64,000 nucleotides of DNA. Source: Virgibacillus_P tibetensis (lineage in GTDB: Bacteria > Bacillota > Bacilli > Bacillales > Amphibacillaceae). Below the pieces are notes generated by a model. The model did no database searches, had not been told where the DNA came from, and saw nothing but the letters and a program-made list of their open reading frames with translations. Shown piece after piece: positions 16,185-24,355 of this stretch. Each line of letters starts with the position of its first letter. Position 1 is the first letter of the stretch. Made by a program: the position numbers and the translations under genes. The DNA lies in assembly GCF_036026595.1 (NCBI RefSeq), contig NZ_JARZFX010000008.1, positions 86,420 through 150,419 on the forward strand, in the 5' to 3' direction.

Positions 16185-16322
16185 TTTATCTCCCCATACA
16201 TGGTAAGGTTTTAGTTCTTCCTTATTATGCTACTTATTATTGCCCTTATGTGCTGCCGTATTAACACTGGGGCACCAATAGAGTAAATAAGAAGGAATAA
16301 TTGCTTGTAGTAATAAAAGTAA

Positions 16323-16562
16323 AATGAGGTTGGGACAAGAGAGGGATTATTCAGTAAAATCAAAATATTAACGCCTGAGCAAATGTACCGCTTCGGCAAA
16401 ATACTTCGCTTTTTAGTGGGCACGGCTTCAGCTAACTGTGTGAAGAAGAGCACTTCACACAGTGGATCTTCAGCTCGTGCTGTTCCCACAGGAATCTGCG
16501 TATTTTGCTTACGCTAAGTTCCGATTGTTCGGATTCTTGTTCTTTATGTCCCAGCCTCATTA
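16323..16562. repeat. Intergenic repeat with inverted ends (240 bp)
   Basis: The element begins AATGAGGTTGGGACA and ends TGTCCCAGCCTCATT, near-perfect inverted ends. It shares its outer parts with the shorter element at 25181-25299 (GCCTGAGCAAATGTA, CCGAACAATCG) and its middle with 57911-58008 (CTTCGGCA.AA.ACTTCGCTTT, GTGGGCACGGC, GTGCTGTTCCCA), the latter inverted. It fills most of the 16185-16690 gap. It carries no credible gene and resembles a small miniature-transposon-like repeat. Confidence 0.75.
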
Positions 16563-16690
16563 AAACAAGCATCGAGCCGATAAGTAGTCTTAATTCAAGA
16601 AAAAATACAATTTATATGGTATAATTTTTAAAAAAATCATTACTTTATGTCTAATTTAGTGATTTTACAATATATAGGGGGTGGGACTTA

Positions 16691-17611
16691 TTGGCTAAAT
16701 ACAGTTTAGAGGAATTAGCTGCTACTATAGAGAAGAATGCTAATATAGTAGACCAATGGTTTGAAGAAATGGAAGCGAGTATAGGGCACTATATACCGGA
16801 AGAAAATGGATATAAGATCTATGATGAAGAAGATCAGAAAATAGCCTCGTATATTGCAGAGAAAAGAGAAGAAAAAAGATCGTTTAAAGATATATTTAAT
16901 ATGGTTGAGAAAAAGTTTTCTCTTAAACGAAAAGAAATTCCGACTGAAAAGGAATCTTCTTTAATAGAAGAAGAAAATTCACAAAGGGAGTTCTCAACCA
17001 TAGAAGAGGGTACATTGGATAGCTTGGGGCGTGACCCGGAAAGTCTGTTTTATGAAATAGCCCAGGATAATGAGATTATTCACATATTTAAATATCATTC
17101 ACTTCGGGTTATGTTCCTTGCAAGTACATTAGCCAAAAAAATGGGATGCTATGACGAGGACTTACGTGTAGCTGCTTTGTTACATGATATAGGCAAAATG
17201 GGTATATCCAGAAATATATTATTGAAGCCAGAAAGATTAAGTGAATTGGAATACACGATTATTCAAAGTCATTCTCATGTAGGGAATGTAATTGTTCGGA
17301 AGCATCTAGGTCTTACCAAAGCGGCAAAATTTATTCGCGATCATCATGAAAGATGGGATGGAAAAGGCTATCCAAGAAGGCTGTTAGGTGATGAAATTAC
17401 GGTTCAGGGACGGATCATTTCTATTTGCGATGCTTTTGATGCAATGACAATTGACCAACGTAATTACAAGAGTAGTACATTAAGCTATGAAGAGGCATTC
17501 AATGAATTACAGCGATGTTCCTGGACTCAGTTTGATGGGAATTTAGTGAGTATATTTATTGATATGATGAATGAAGTTACAATACCAGACTATATGATAC
17601 AAGAGTTATAG
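16691..17611 (+). CDS. HD-GYP domain protein with MerR-like N-terminus
   Basis: This 306-residue protein combines two parts. Residues 5-75 (YSLEELAATIEKNANIVDQW, then YKIYDEEDQKIASYI) resemble a MerR-type winged helix, including the wing tyrosine and following helix. Residues 125-300 form an HD-GYP phosphohydrolase domain with LLHDIGKMG (HD at about 165), HSHVG and HHERWDGKGYP. HD-GYP enzymes degrade cyclic di-GMP or similar dinucleotides. The start is TTG 16691 after a GGGGGTGGG ribosome site. A linker rich in Glu and Ser (about 85-115) joins the parts. If the N-terminus binds DNA or protein, the gene links dinucleotide turnover to local regulation. It stands alone. Confidence 0.85.
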   Translation: MAKYSLEELAATIEKNANIVDQWFEEMEASIGHYIPEENGYKIYDEEDQKIASYIAEKREEKRSFKDIFNMVEKKFSLKRKEIPTEKESSLIEEENSQREFSTIEEGTLDSLGRDPESLFYEIAQDNEIIHIFKYHSLRVMFLASTLAKKMGCYDEDLRVAALLHDIGKMGISRNILLKPERLSELEYTIIQSHSHVGNVIVRKHLGLTKAAKFIRDHHERWDGKGYPRRLLGDEITVQGRIISICDAFDAMTIDQRNYKSSTLSYEEAFNELQRCSWTQFDGNLVSIFIDMMNEVTIPDYMIQEL

Positions 17612-17887
17612 ATAAATACCCTTCTTTTAACCGGGCAGCATTCTGTACTGGTTTGCTATCTGATTTTTATATTTTACATACGATTTCCTTCCTATTAACT
17701 TAACAACTAAACTACATACTGACATATCTGCCGCAAATAGTTTTCTACGCTAGTTTATTAGCGGCAGATTTTAAAGCTGGACGATGACTTTCCATAAAGT
17801 CAACACCACTTATATTCCTCATTCAACCCCTTAGTGCGTCGTCGAAACCTATTTTTGTAATAATTATGTTTCATTACCAAATAAATT

Positions 17888-18245
17888 CCTCCCTATCTAG
17901 TTGGTTACATTATTTATGCATTTTCATGGACATTTTATTCTATTGCAACTGGGTTTATTATCTTAGGTTTTTTTCTATTTATTTAAATGCAGGAATTACA
18001 ACATTTTATAAAATAATGTCCCGACTGAGATCATGGGTCGTGTGACAAGTGTTTTTCAGTTGGTTCAAGGAGGGTTTCAAGTCTTGTTTATACTTGGTAT
18101 CGGTATTACAGCTGATATTATTCCTTTGCGGATAACAATTGCAGTTTCCGCAATTTCAATGTTTGCTGCTTCACTAGTCTTTTCAGCAGCAGTAATTAAG
18201 TCTCTTAAGAAAAAGTTTTATCTGGAAGAGAATGAAGTAGTATAA
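17888..18245 (+). pseudogene. Remnant of an MFS transporter gene (C-terminal part)
   Basis: From 18033 a frame encodes MGRVTSVFQLVQGG and two hydrophobic helices ending in a charged tail. This is the usual last quarter of a major-facilitator protein, whose family motif reads VP.EIMGRV.S. Just upstream the same protein continues in a different frame (NAGITTFY, then NVPTEIMGRV after a shift near 18010), with stops between. Most of the transporter is missing. It is therefore a decayed gene, not a 70-residue protein. Its original substrate cannot be told. Confidence 0.75.
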
Positions 18246-18320
18246 AATAAGAAATGAATAAATTTGCAGAACTTTCTCCGGGCTTATATGTCGGAAAATT
18301 TTAAATACTGGCACAAGCGA

Positions 18321-18378
18321 TTGGTATAATATGTTAATATAGAAGTGAATGGAGATGATAGTGTTCATCTTTCACTTC
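18321..18378 (+). promoter_or_regulatory. Extended -10 promoter and leader hairpin before a membrane-protein gene
   Basis: TTGGTATAAT at 18321-18330 carries the TGnTATAAT extended -10 pattern. Downstream, GAAGTGAA (18342-18349) pairs with TTCACTTC (18371-18378) around AGATGA/TCATCT, forming a leader hairpin 30 bases before the TTG start at 18408. Confidence 0.45.
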
Positions 18379-18407
18379 TTTCACGACTAGTTAGGGGAGG
18401 GCATTAG

Positions 18408-18932
18408 TTGAAAAAACAATTTCTTATTATCCCGATAACTTTCCTTTTACTTACTGCTTTTTATCAACAGACCGTTTATGCTAATTCATCTTGGCAATGG
18501 CTTACTTCAAGTCCAAAGCAATTATTACCTTTTGCAATAGTTCTAACAATTGGAATAGAAGTAACTGCAATTTTAGTATTAGGGAAACTAAAAAAGGATT
18601 TATCTTTAAGTGGAAAAACAGTAGGTATCATTGCAATAGCCAACCTCGTTTCATTTATAATTCCATATTTCTTTAGAGCAATAGAACACCTTGGTGTTTC
18701 AGGAGGGTGGGGAAATGCCTGGTATGATGCATTCGCATCTGGTCCTTATTATATCGTTTTATCTGGCTATTTATTTTTCACAATAGCAATAGAGCTACCT
18801 ATCATTTACTCTTTTTTAAGTAAATACACAAATAATAAGCGGAATTTGTTGGGGATAATCCTATCTGTCAATATCCTAACTACAATCATTGTAGCTGTAA
18901 TGGAGCGGATGATGTTCCCTGGGCAATGGTAA
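18408..18932 (+). CDS. Membrane protein of unknown function (174 aa)
   Basis: The gene starts at TTG 18408 behind AGGGGAGGG. The first 25 residues look like a signal peptide or first membrane helix ending near VYANSS. Four further hydrophobic segments follow (about residues 40-58, 68-85, 110-130 and 140-165). The segment YFFRAIEHLGVSGGWGNAWYDAF lies outside or between helices. I recognise no family. It stands alone with its own promoter and a small frame downstream. Confidence 0.65.
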   Translation: MKKQFLIIPITFLLLTAFYQQTVYANSSWQWLTSSPKQLLPFAIVLTIGIEVTAILVLGKLKKDLSLSGKTVGIIAIANLVSFIIPYFFRAIEHLGVSGGWGNAWYDAFASGPYYIVLSGYLFFTIAIELPIIYSFLSKYTNNKRNLLGIILSVNILTTIIVAVMERMMFPGQW

Positions 18933-19000
18933 TATATTGTATTTTTAAAATAGATATAGATAAAGGTTATGGGAGGAAAGATCTTGCAGAATAAATACTA

Positions 19001-19150
19001 GTGGTAGTATTATCGATTGTTTTAGGATCTGCTATGGTAAGCACGATGGATACATTGAGTTACAGCTTTAAATCAATTTTTTATGGCATCTCATTGGCGG
19101 TATTAATTGTTATCTTTTTAGTGGAATTATATAATAAGAATATTTTATAA
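19001..19150 (+). CDS. Small membrane protein fragment (49 codons)
   Basis: From GTG 19001 a 49-codon frame encodes two hydrophobic stretches and ends in LYNKNIL. A ribosome site GGAGG at about 18972-18977 is followed by TTG, but that frame stops after five codons. A one-base shift would join the two, so this may be a frameshifted small gene. It occupies part of the 18933-19321 gap; I see nothing else there. Confidence 0.35.
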   Translation: MVVLSIVLGSAMVSTMDTLSYSFKSIFYGISLAVLIVIFLVELYNKNIL

Positions 19151-19321
19151 TAATACATTGCTTTCTTTGGCATCTGTTTAAAAAAGATTTCTGCATTCAG
19201 ATACAGATTTATGTATACCTTTTGAACTAAACTATAATCAAGGAGAAATAAAGGGAATTCCATCTTCGAGTAACGAAGTCATTATGTAGAGGATTCTAAC
19301 ATTTATTAACAAGGAGAGATA

Positions 19322-20629
19322 ATGATGGTATTTAAGTCTACAAGCAAGACTACTTCGGATCTAGCACTTACGGTGTATAATGAAGACTTTGCGGTTGTGA
19401 AAGAGAAAAGAGCGTTTAAGGATTATAACAGGCAGGAATCCGTTCAGTACATGGATGTTTCGGAAATGATTGAAACAGATTCTATTATTATAAAAGGGCT
19501 GGAAATCCAGGAGCTTAACTATGACTATGATTTGGTTGATAAGACTAAGCTGTTGAAAAAGTATATTGACCAGAATGTATTCCTTTATGATCAGAAAGAA
19601 AATACTAAAAAGGAGTATCGTTTATTGAGTGTTAGTCATGGATTAGTACTGGAAAACTTAAAAACAAATGAAATTGTAATTGATCCAAAAGAAGAATTGA
19701 TTTTGCCAAAATTGCCGGAAGGTCTTATAACAAAGCCGTCTCTCATTTGGAAGGTAAAGCCCCAGAAAGTAGATGAGATTGATGTCACCTATACTACGGG
19801 AGGTTTGAAATGGGAAGCAAATTACGTGGTTCATTTAAGCAAAGAAACACTGGATCTTACCGGATGGGTCCTGCTAACGAATAATTCAGGAACCACTTTT
19901 GAAAATGCACGGCTTAAACTGATTGCAGGTGAAGTCAACCGTGTTAAAGATCTTGATCCTGTATATGAGCGACAGATGTTAGCAGACAGTCCTATTGTCT
20001 ATTCGGAGAACCAATTTGAGGAAAAAAGCTTCAATGATTACCACTTATACAGTCTTCAAGGAAAAACTACATTAAAAAACCAACAGGAAAAACAAATCAG
20101 TCTTTTGACTGCCACCGACGTTAGTTATGAAAGATATTACGAGTACAGATTTGAAGATGAGAAGGCTCGTATAATGATAGATTTTTCTAATACAAAAGCA
20201 AATCAGTTGGGTTTGCCTTTTCCAAAAGGAAAGATGAAAGTATACAGTGAAGATGAAGAGGATGCGAGCCTGGAGTTCATCGGCGAGGACACCATTAACC
20301 ATACACCGAAGGAAGAAGATATAAAATTATATCTGGGAGATGCGTTTGACATAGTGTGTGAAAGCAGAGGTTCGGATACGTATAAGAAGGGCAAGCATGA
20401 ATACTATGAATTCGAATATGTATTAAAAAACCAAAAAGATGAAGCTGCTACTATGATAATAACACATCCCATTTATCGGAAACATTGGAAGATGAGCGAA
20501 ACATCTCATGAATATAGAAAAAGGGATGCAAGCCATATAGAATTTGAAATTATCATACCAGCTAATAAAGTAGAAACGATTGCTTTTACTTATGTAATTA
20601 ATCATAGCATACATGTAATTGTAGATTAG
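19322..20629 (+). CDS. DUF4139 domain-containing protein
   Basis: This 435-residue protein matches the DUF4139 family. It has an N-terminal beta-rich segment with LALTVYNEDFAVVKEKR, a central ITYTTGGLKW-like stretch (VTYTTGGLKWEANYVVHL) and LTGWVLLTNNSGTTFENARL. It ends with the beta-strand pattern that closes these proteins. There is no signal peptide and no coiled-coil domain of the kind fused in larger members, so it is a short cytoplasmic form. Function is not established. AAGGAGA precedes the start, and a hairpin terminator follows, so it is a single-gene unit. Confidence 0.85.
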   Translation: MMVFKSTSKTTSDLALTVYNEDFAVVKEKRAFKDYNRQESVQYMDVSEMIETDSIIIKGLEIQELNYDYDLVDKTKLLKKYIDQNVFLYDQKENTKKEYRLLSVSHGLVLENLKTNEIVIDPKEELILPKLPEGLITKPSLIWKVKPQKVDEIDVTYTTGGLKWEANYVVHLSKETLDLTGWVLLTNNSGTTFENARLKLIAGEVNRVKDLDPVYERQMLADSPIVYSENQFEEKSFNDYHLYSLQGKTTLKNQQEKQISLLTATDVSYERYYEYRFEDEKARIMIDFSNTKANQLGLPFPKGKMKVYSEDEEDASLEFIGEDTINHTPKEEDIKLYLGDAFDIVCESRGSDTYKKGKHEYYEFEYVLKNQKDEAATMIITHPIYRKHWKMSETSHEYRKRDASHIEFEIIIPANKVETIAFTYVINHSIHVIVD

Positions 20630-20670
20630 CTGGTGAATAATATAGGTATAAATTATTTACCAATAACAGG

Positions 20671-20703
20671 TGCAGTTCTGTTAAGGAACTGTGCTTTTTT
20701 TAT
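20671..20703 (+). terminator. Terminator after the DUF4139 gene
   Basis: CAGTTC and GAACTG (20673-20678, 20686-20691) pair around a seven-base loop, followed by GTGC and a long T run. Confidence 0.85.
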
Positions 20704-20782
20704 TGAAATAACAATAGTTTCAGGTGCAAACTGTGATACCTGTCGAACCAATCCTATTCAATTTTAGTAAATAAAGAATAAA

Positions 20783-20820
20783 TCGTAACTATTACTATTT
20801 ACAAATCGTAATAGTTACGA
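20783..20820 (+). promoter_or_regulatory. Tandem Zur boxes upstream of the zinc-binding protein gene
   Basis: TCGTAATAGTTACGA (20806-20820) matches the Bacillus Zur 7-1-7 pattern TCGTAATnATTACGA with one mismatch. TCGTAACTATTACTA (20783-20797) is a weaker second copy with centres 23 bases apart. Both lie 45-80 bases before the start, so zinc repression is expected. Confidence 0.85.
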
Positions 20821-20865
20821 TATGATAAAAATAGTTTAAAAGACATATAGAAAGGAAGACGAGAA

Positions 20866-22227
20866 TTGAGTATAGGTAAAAAAATTATCACTTTATTTTT
20901 TGCGGGGCTTATTTTATGGGGATGTACACCCTCAGAACAAGTTTCTAGCAGTATGGAGGATTCAGAGCTTAAAGTGTACACAACAATTTATCCATTTCAA
21001 TATGCAGTTGAACAAATTGGAGGAGACACTGTTTCAGTTGAGACGGTATATCCACCTGGAGTAGATGCTCATACATATGAACCTACATCAAAAGACATGA
21101 CAGCTATAGCAAAAGGGGATGCATTCATTTATTTAGGAGCTGGAATGGAAGGTTTTGCACAGAGTGCAGCTGCTGCACTAGCATCACAGAAAGTAAAATT
21201 AATTGAAATTGGTAAGCATGAAGAACTTTTCCGTGAGGGACATGGAGAAGAAGCGCATGACCATGATGATCATGAAGAAGATACCCATGGAGAGGAAGCG
21301 CATGACCATGGCGATCATGAAGAAGATACCCATGGAGAGGAAGCGCATGACCATGGCGATCATGAAGAGGATACCCATGGAGAAGAAGTGCATCACGATG
21401 ATGATAAAACCAGTGCAGACACAGATGCAGTTGAAATTGAAGGTATGTCAAAACATTATCATTCGGGGGAGGCTGTACAGCTAACAGCTATTCCTAGTGA
21501 AGAACTCACTCATGGTCATTGGAGTTGGCATACATTAGAGCCTGGAGATGAGGAATGGAAGACTATATCGGATCAACAAACGAATAAATATGAAGGTAAA
21601 GCTACTAGTCATGGTCAACAGATTAAAGCAGCCTTTTTAGACGATGATCATAATACGGTTGCTGAGTCTGAAGTTGTAACCATTTTGATTGATGATCATG
21701 ACGGCGATTATGACCCGCATATTTGGATAGACCCACTACGCATGATGGAAGCATCTGAAATTATTAAGGAAGAACTAATCGCATTAAATCCTGAGCAAGA
21801 AGCCTTGTATACTCAGAACTTTGACGAATTAAAAAAGGAATTAATGGCATTGGATGAAAGATATATAGAACTATTGGAAACAAAAGAAAATAAACATATC
21901 ATTGTACCGCATGCAGCATTTGGATACTGGGAAGAAAGATATGGAGTACGTCAAATAGCAGTTAGTGGTTTATCATCGAGTGATGAACCATCACAAAAGG
22001 ATCTTACTCAAGTAGTTAAAAAGGCGAAAGAATATGATCTAAGCTATATTCTGTATGAACAAAATAGTACAAATCGATTATCAGAAATTATTCAGGAACA
22101 AATTGGAGCAGAGACGTTAATTATTCACAATATAACTGTGTTAACGGAGGAGGATCTGGCTAATAAGGAGGATTATATTTCTCTAATGAACTATAATTTA
22201 GAAATACTTGATAAAGCGACAAAATAA
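20866..22227 (+). CDS. znuA: Zinc ABC transporter substrate-binding lipoprotein (ZnuA/AdcA-like) with histidine-rich insert
   Basis: This is a cluster A-I metal receptor anchored outside the membrane, starting at TTG 20866 after AAAGGAAG. The signal ends at LWGC (Cys20). Metal-site histidines are expected in VDAHTYEP (His69), DYDPHIWIDP and IVPHAAFGYWEERYG. Between them is a loop of about 165 residues. It starts with a 15-residue repeat rich in His, Asp and Glu (HGEEAHDH type, three full copies and a part). An additional segment of about 85 residues (GMSKHYHSGEAVQLTA to AESEVVTI) then follows, which looks beta-rich and Ig-like. At 453 residues it is much longer than a usual ZnuA. No permease or ATPase genes adjoin it. 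Zur boxes precede it. Confidence 0.92.
   Translation: MSIGKKIITLFFAGLILWGCTPSEQVSSSMEDSELKVYTTIYPFQYAVEQIGGDTVSVETVYPPGVDAHTYEPTSKDMTAIAKGDAFIYLGAGMEGFAQSAAAALASQKVKLIEIGKHEELFREGHGEEAHDHDDHEEDTHGEEAHDHGDHEEDTHGEEAHDHGDHEEDTHGEEVHHDDDKTSADTDAVEIEGMSKHYHSGEAVQLTAIPSEELTHGHWSWHTLEPGDEEWKTISDQQTNKYEGKATSHGQQIKAAFLDDDHNTVAESEVVTILIDDHDGDYDPHIWIDPLRMMEASEIIKEELIALNPEQEALYTQNFDELKKELMALDERYIELLETKENKHIIVPHAAFGYWEERYGVRQIAVSGLSSSDEPSQKDLTQVVKKAKEYDLSYILYEQNSTNRLSEIIQEQIGAETLIIHNITVLTEEDLANKEDYISLMNYNLEILDKATK
21241..21402 (+). repeat. 45-bp in-frame tandem repeat encoding the His-rich loop
   Basis: Units start at 21241, 21286, 21331 and 21376 (last one partial), each coding for 15 residues beginning HGEE. 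The copies differ at only a few bases, implying recent duplication or conversion. Confidence 0.95.
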
Positions 22228-22320
22228 CATAAATTCCATTAATTTAATCATATAAGGTACGAGACAGCGAGTAACTGACCTCTTATTGGCGTGAGCAACT
22301 CCTGGATCTACCTGGTACTG

Positions 22321-22360
22321 AGCGCTACTGAGTATGGCAAATCAGTAGCGCTTAAAACTT
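22321..22360 (+). terminator. Terminator after the zinc-binding protein gene
   Basis: AGCGCTACTGA (22321-22331) pairs perfectly with TCAGTAGCGCT (22342-22352); the following T run is short and interrupted. Confidence 0.75.
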
Positions 22361-22439
22361 TTTAACAAGTTTCCTGAATGTTGGAATAGACTATAATATC
22401 ACTGAACAACTTCTTCTGAAAATAGAAAGAGGGTGCAGC

Positions 22440-23285
22440 ATGATTGAGATAGCAGGAAAACCTTTTGATTCAAGTGATATGGGGCCAACTGATAGTACGG
22501 AATATAGAATTATTCAGGTGATGCAGGATTCCCCGGTTGTTTATTCATACCAATCTGCAGAAGAATTGTTGTTTGAAGTTAAGTTGCGAGAGCATATTAT
22601 GTTAAGTGCAAGATTAATGAATCAGAGTGATGCTCAGTTTGCAACATTTGCTTTATCCCGTTGTAATCCTCTTTACTGGCATTTGACAGAATTTGGAGGA
22701 TTTCAACTGCAGGAAGGTGTTAAACCATCTGAAGCAATTAACGATATTTTCATAAATAGCTCTCTATATGCATTTGAATGTGCAGGTGCTAAGGTCATCA
22801 TTTACTATCATGCAGTTCTTCAAGTAATTGGCGAGACCTCATTTAATCAATTATTTCAAAATATCTACATATACAGCTGGCATACAGATCCTGATCTTGG
22901 AATAGATTCTACATACTCAACCTATTTTCTTCCAGGGGATGTTGTCTATTTCATGAATCCCGAGGTTGATCCACGCGTTTCGCATTGGAGAGGGGAAAAT
23001 GCTGTTGTGTTGGGAGAAGACACTTATTTCGGGCATGGGATTGGAATAGCCAGCGCTGATCAAATCATCGAAACATTAAATCGTGCAAGAAAACCGGGAG
23101 CTTCACAATCAGCCTATTTGACAAATTTAGTAGTAAGGCCATCATTTAAACATTTAATGAAGATCTCCTTGGAGCCACGGGTTCACTCTAGGTCTAAACC
23201 TCATCTTATTATAATTACACATAATGAGAGCTCAATTTCTTATTACCGTTATAGTCTTTTCCTAGGAGAATATTATGGATTCTAG
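22440..23285 (+). CDS. tgl: Protein-glutamine gamma-glutamyltransferase (spore coat transglutaminase)
   Basis: Tgl cross-links glutamine and lysine side chains of coat proteins during late sporulation. The sequence follows the Bacillus Tgl family, with SAEELLFEVKLREHIMLSA, FALSRCNPLYWHLTEFGGF and the catalytic-cysteine region YAFECAGAKVII. The region GDVVYFMNPEVDP follows, then GENAVVLGEDTYFGHGIG. The 281-residue product is about 35 residues longer than the B. subtilis protein. The extra C-terminus (from about residue 245) has a hydrophobic run and no family resemblance, which may mark a frameshifted end. AAGAGGGTG precedes the ATG. Its presence supports an endospore-forming host. Confidence 0.93.
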   Translation: MIEIAGKPFDSSDMGPTDSTEYRIIQVMQDSPVVYSYQSAEELLFEVKLREHIMLSARLMNQSDAQFATFALSRCNPLYWHLTEFGGFQLQEGVKPSEAINDIFINSSLYAFECAGAKVIIYYHAVLQVIGETSFNQLFQNIYIYSWHTDPDLGIDSTYSTYFLPGDVVYFMNPEVDPRVSHWRGENAVVLGEDTYFGHGIGIASADQIIETLNRARKPGASQSAYLTNLVVRPSFKHLMKISLEPRVHSRSKPHLIIITHNESSISYYRYSLFLGEYYGF

Positions 23286-23310
23286 AAGAAAATGATAATC
23301 TATAGAAGGT

Positions 23311-23349
23311 CATACGTACAAGAACAGGTGGGTTCTTTTTCTGCGTATG
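23311..23349 (+). terminator. Terminator after tgl
   Basis: AAGAAC and GTTCTT pair around a short loop, followed by TTTTT; the flanking CATACG and CGTATG extend the stem base. Confidence 0.65.
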
Positions 23350-23478
23350 ATTTTCTATTTTTACAGTACCTTGCATTAAACAGTAGTTTATGATAAAGTA
23401 ACATTAATAAGGTACTTGTAATATTATAGTACTGTTCATAATATAATAGTGAAAATGAAGAATGAAGGTGATCAAATC

Positions 23479-23802
23479 GTGAATATACAATTTAAAAAAG
23501 GCGCATTAGAACTGTGTGTTCTTGCATTACTGGATAAGCAGGATCGGTATGGATATGAACTTGTTCAAACGATTTCCGACCAGATTGCCATCTCAGAGGG
23601 ATCGGTTTATCCGCTGTTAAGAAGGTTGAAGAAAGAAGATTTCGTTACAACCTATTTACAGGAATCAACAGAGGGACCATCTCGTAAATATTATAAGCTT
23701 ACTGTTAAAGGCAGTGAATATCTTCACGTGCTATCTGATGAGTGGCGGGAATTTTCTAACGGTGTTAATCATTTAATAAAGGAAGGTGTAAACGATGAAT
23801 AA
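23479..23802 (+). CDS. PadR family transcriptional regulator
   Basis: This small winged-helix repressor (107 residues) has the PadR core LELCVLALLDKQDRYGYEL, then SEGSVYPLLRRLKKEDFV and SRKYYKLTVKG. The start is GTG 23479, eight bases after GAAGGTG; the frame opens upstream at 23449 without a suitable site. It is the first gene of a three-gene operon with DUF1700 and DUF4097 proteins, joined by eight-base overlaps. In related bacteria PadR proteins in this arrangement repress their own operon. TAGTACTG and GGTACTTG near 23410-23435 lie in the promoter region and may be part of the operator. Confidence 0.92.
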   Translation: MNIQFKKGALELCVLALLDKQDRYGYELVQTISDQIAISEGSVYPLLRRLKKEDFVTTYLQESTEGPSRKYYKLTVKGSEYLHVLSDEWREFSNGVNHLIKEGVNDE

Positions 23803-24355
23803 AGATCAGTTTTTTAAAAAACTAAACCTGTCATTAAAAAGCCTATCATCTGAAGAACGAAAGGATATATTACAAGATTTCCAGGAGCACTTTGAGATAG
23901 GCAGGGTGGAGGGGAAAACAGAAGAGGAAATTTCGGATTCACTTGGGTCACCCAATCATATTGCGAAAGAATTAATGGCTGCACATTATTTGGAAAAGGT
24001 GGAGGATACTTCTACAGCAGGTAATATCCTGCGGGCAATGTGGGCAGTTATAGGTTTGGGATTTTTTAACTTAGTTATTGTGCTTGGACCATTTATTGCA
24101 CTAGTATCCGTTATTTTTGCAGGTTGGGTATCTGGTGTTGCATTTATTATTTCACCCCTGCTGGTTTTAATTGACCTTGTACTCTATCCGGGGACATTTC
24201 AGTTTTTTGATTTATTCTTTTCGATTGCCCTGACAGGGCTTGGACTATTAATTGCAATTGGTATGCTATTTGCAACACGGGCTGTTTCCAATGGATTTAT
24301 TCGCTATTTAAACTTTAATGCAAAACTTGTGAAAGGAGGTCTGAAACATGAGTAA
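23795..24355 (+). CDS. DUF1700 (HAAS) membrane protein
   Basis: This 186-residue protein has a cytoplasmic helical N-terminal domain (about residues 1-75) with KNLSLKSLSSEERKDILQDFQ-like content and the DSLGSPNHIAKEL segment typical of the HAAS domain. Three to four membrane helices follow. It overlaps the PadR gene by eight bases and the next gene by eight, indicating translational coupling. PadR, HAAS and DUF4097 proteins commonly travel together and are thought to form a membrane-stress or envelope-signal unit. Exact role unknown. Confidence 0.9.
   Translation: MNKDQFFKKLNLSLKSLSSEERKDILQDFQEHFEIGRVEGKTEEEISDSLGSPNHIAKELMAAHYLEKVEDTSTAGNILRAMWAVIGLGFFNLVIVLGPFIALVSVIFAGWVSGVAFIISPLLVLIDLVLYPGTFQFFDLFFSIALTGLGLLIAIGMLFATRAVSNGFIRYLNFNAKLVKGGLKHE

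Noticed and set aside
21125..21484. Overlapping ORFs in other frames of the His-rich repeat
   Set aside because: They are shadows of the zinc-binding protein gene caused by its in-frame DNA repeat.
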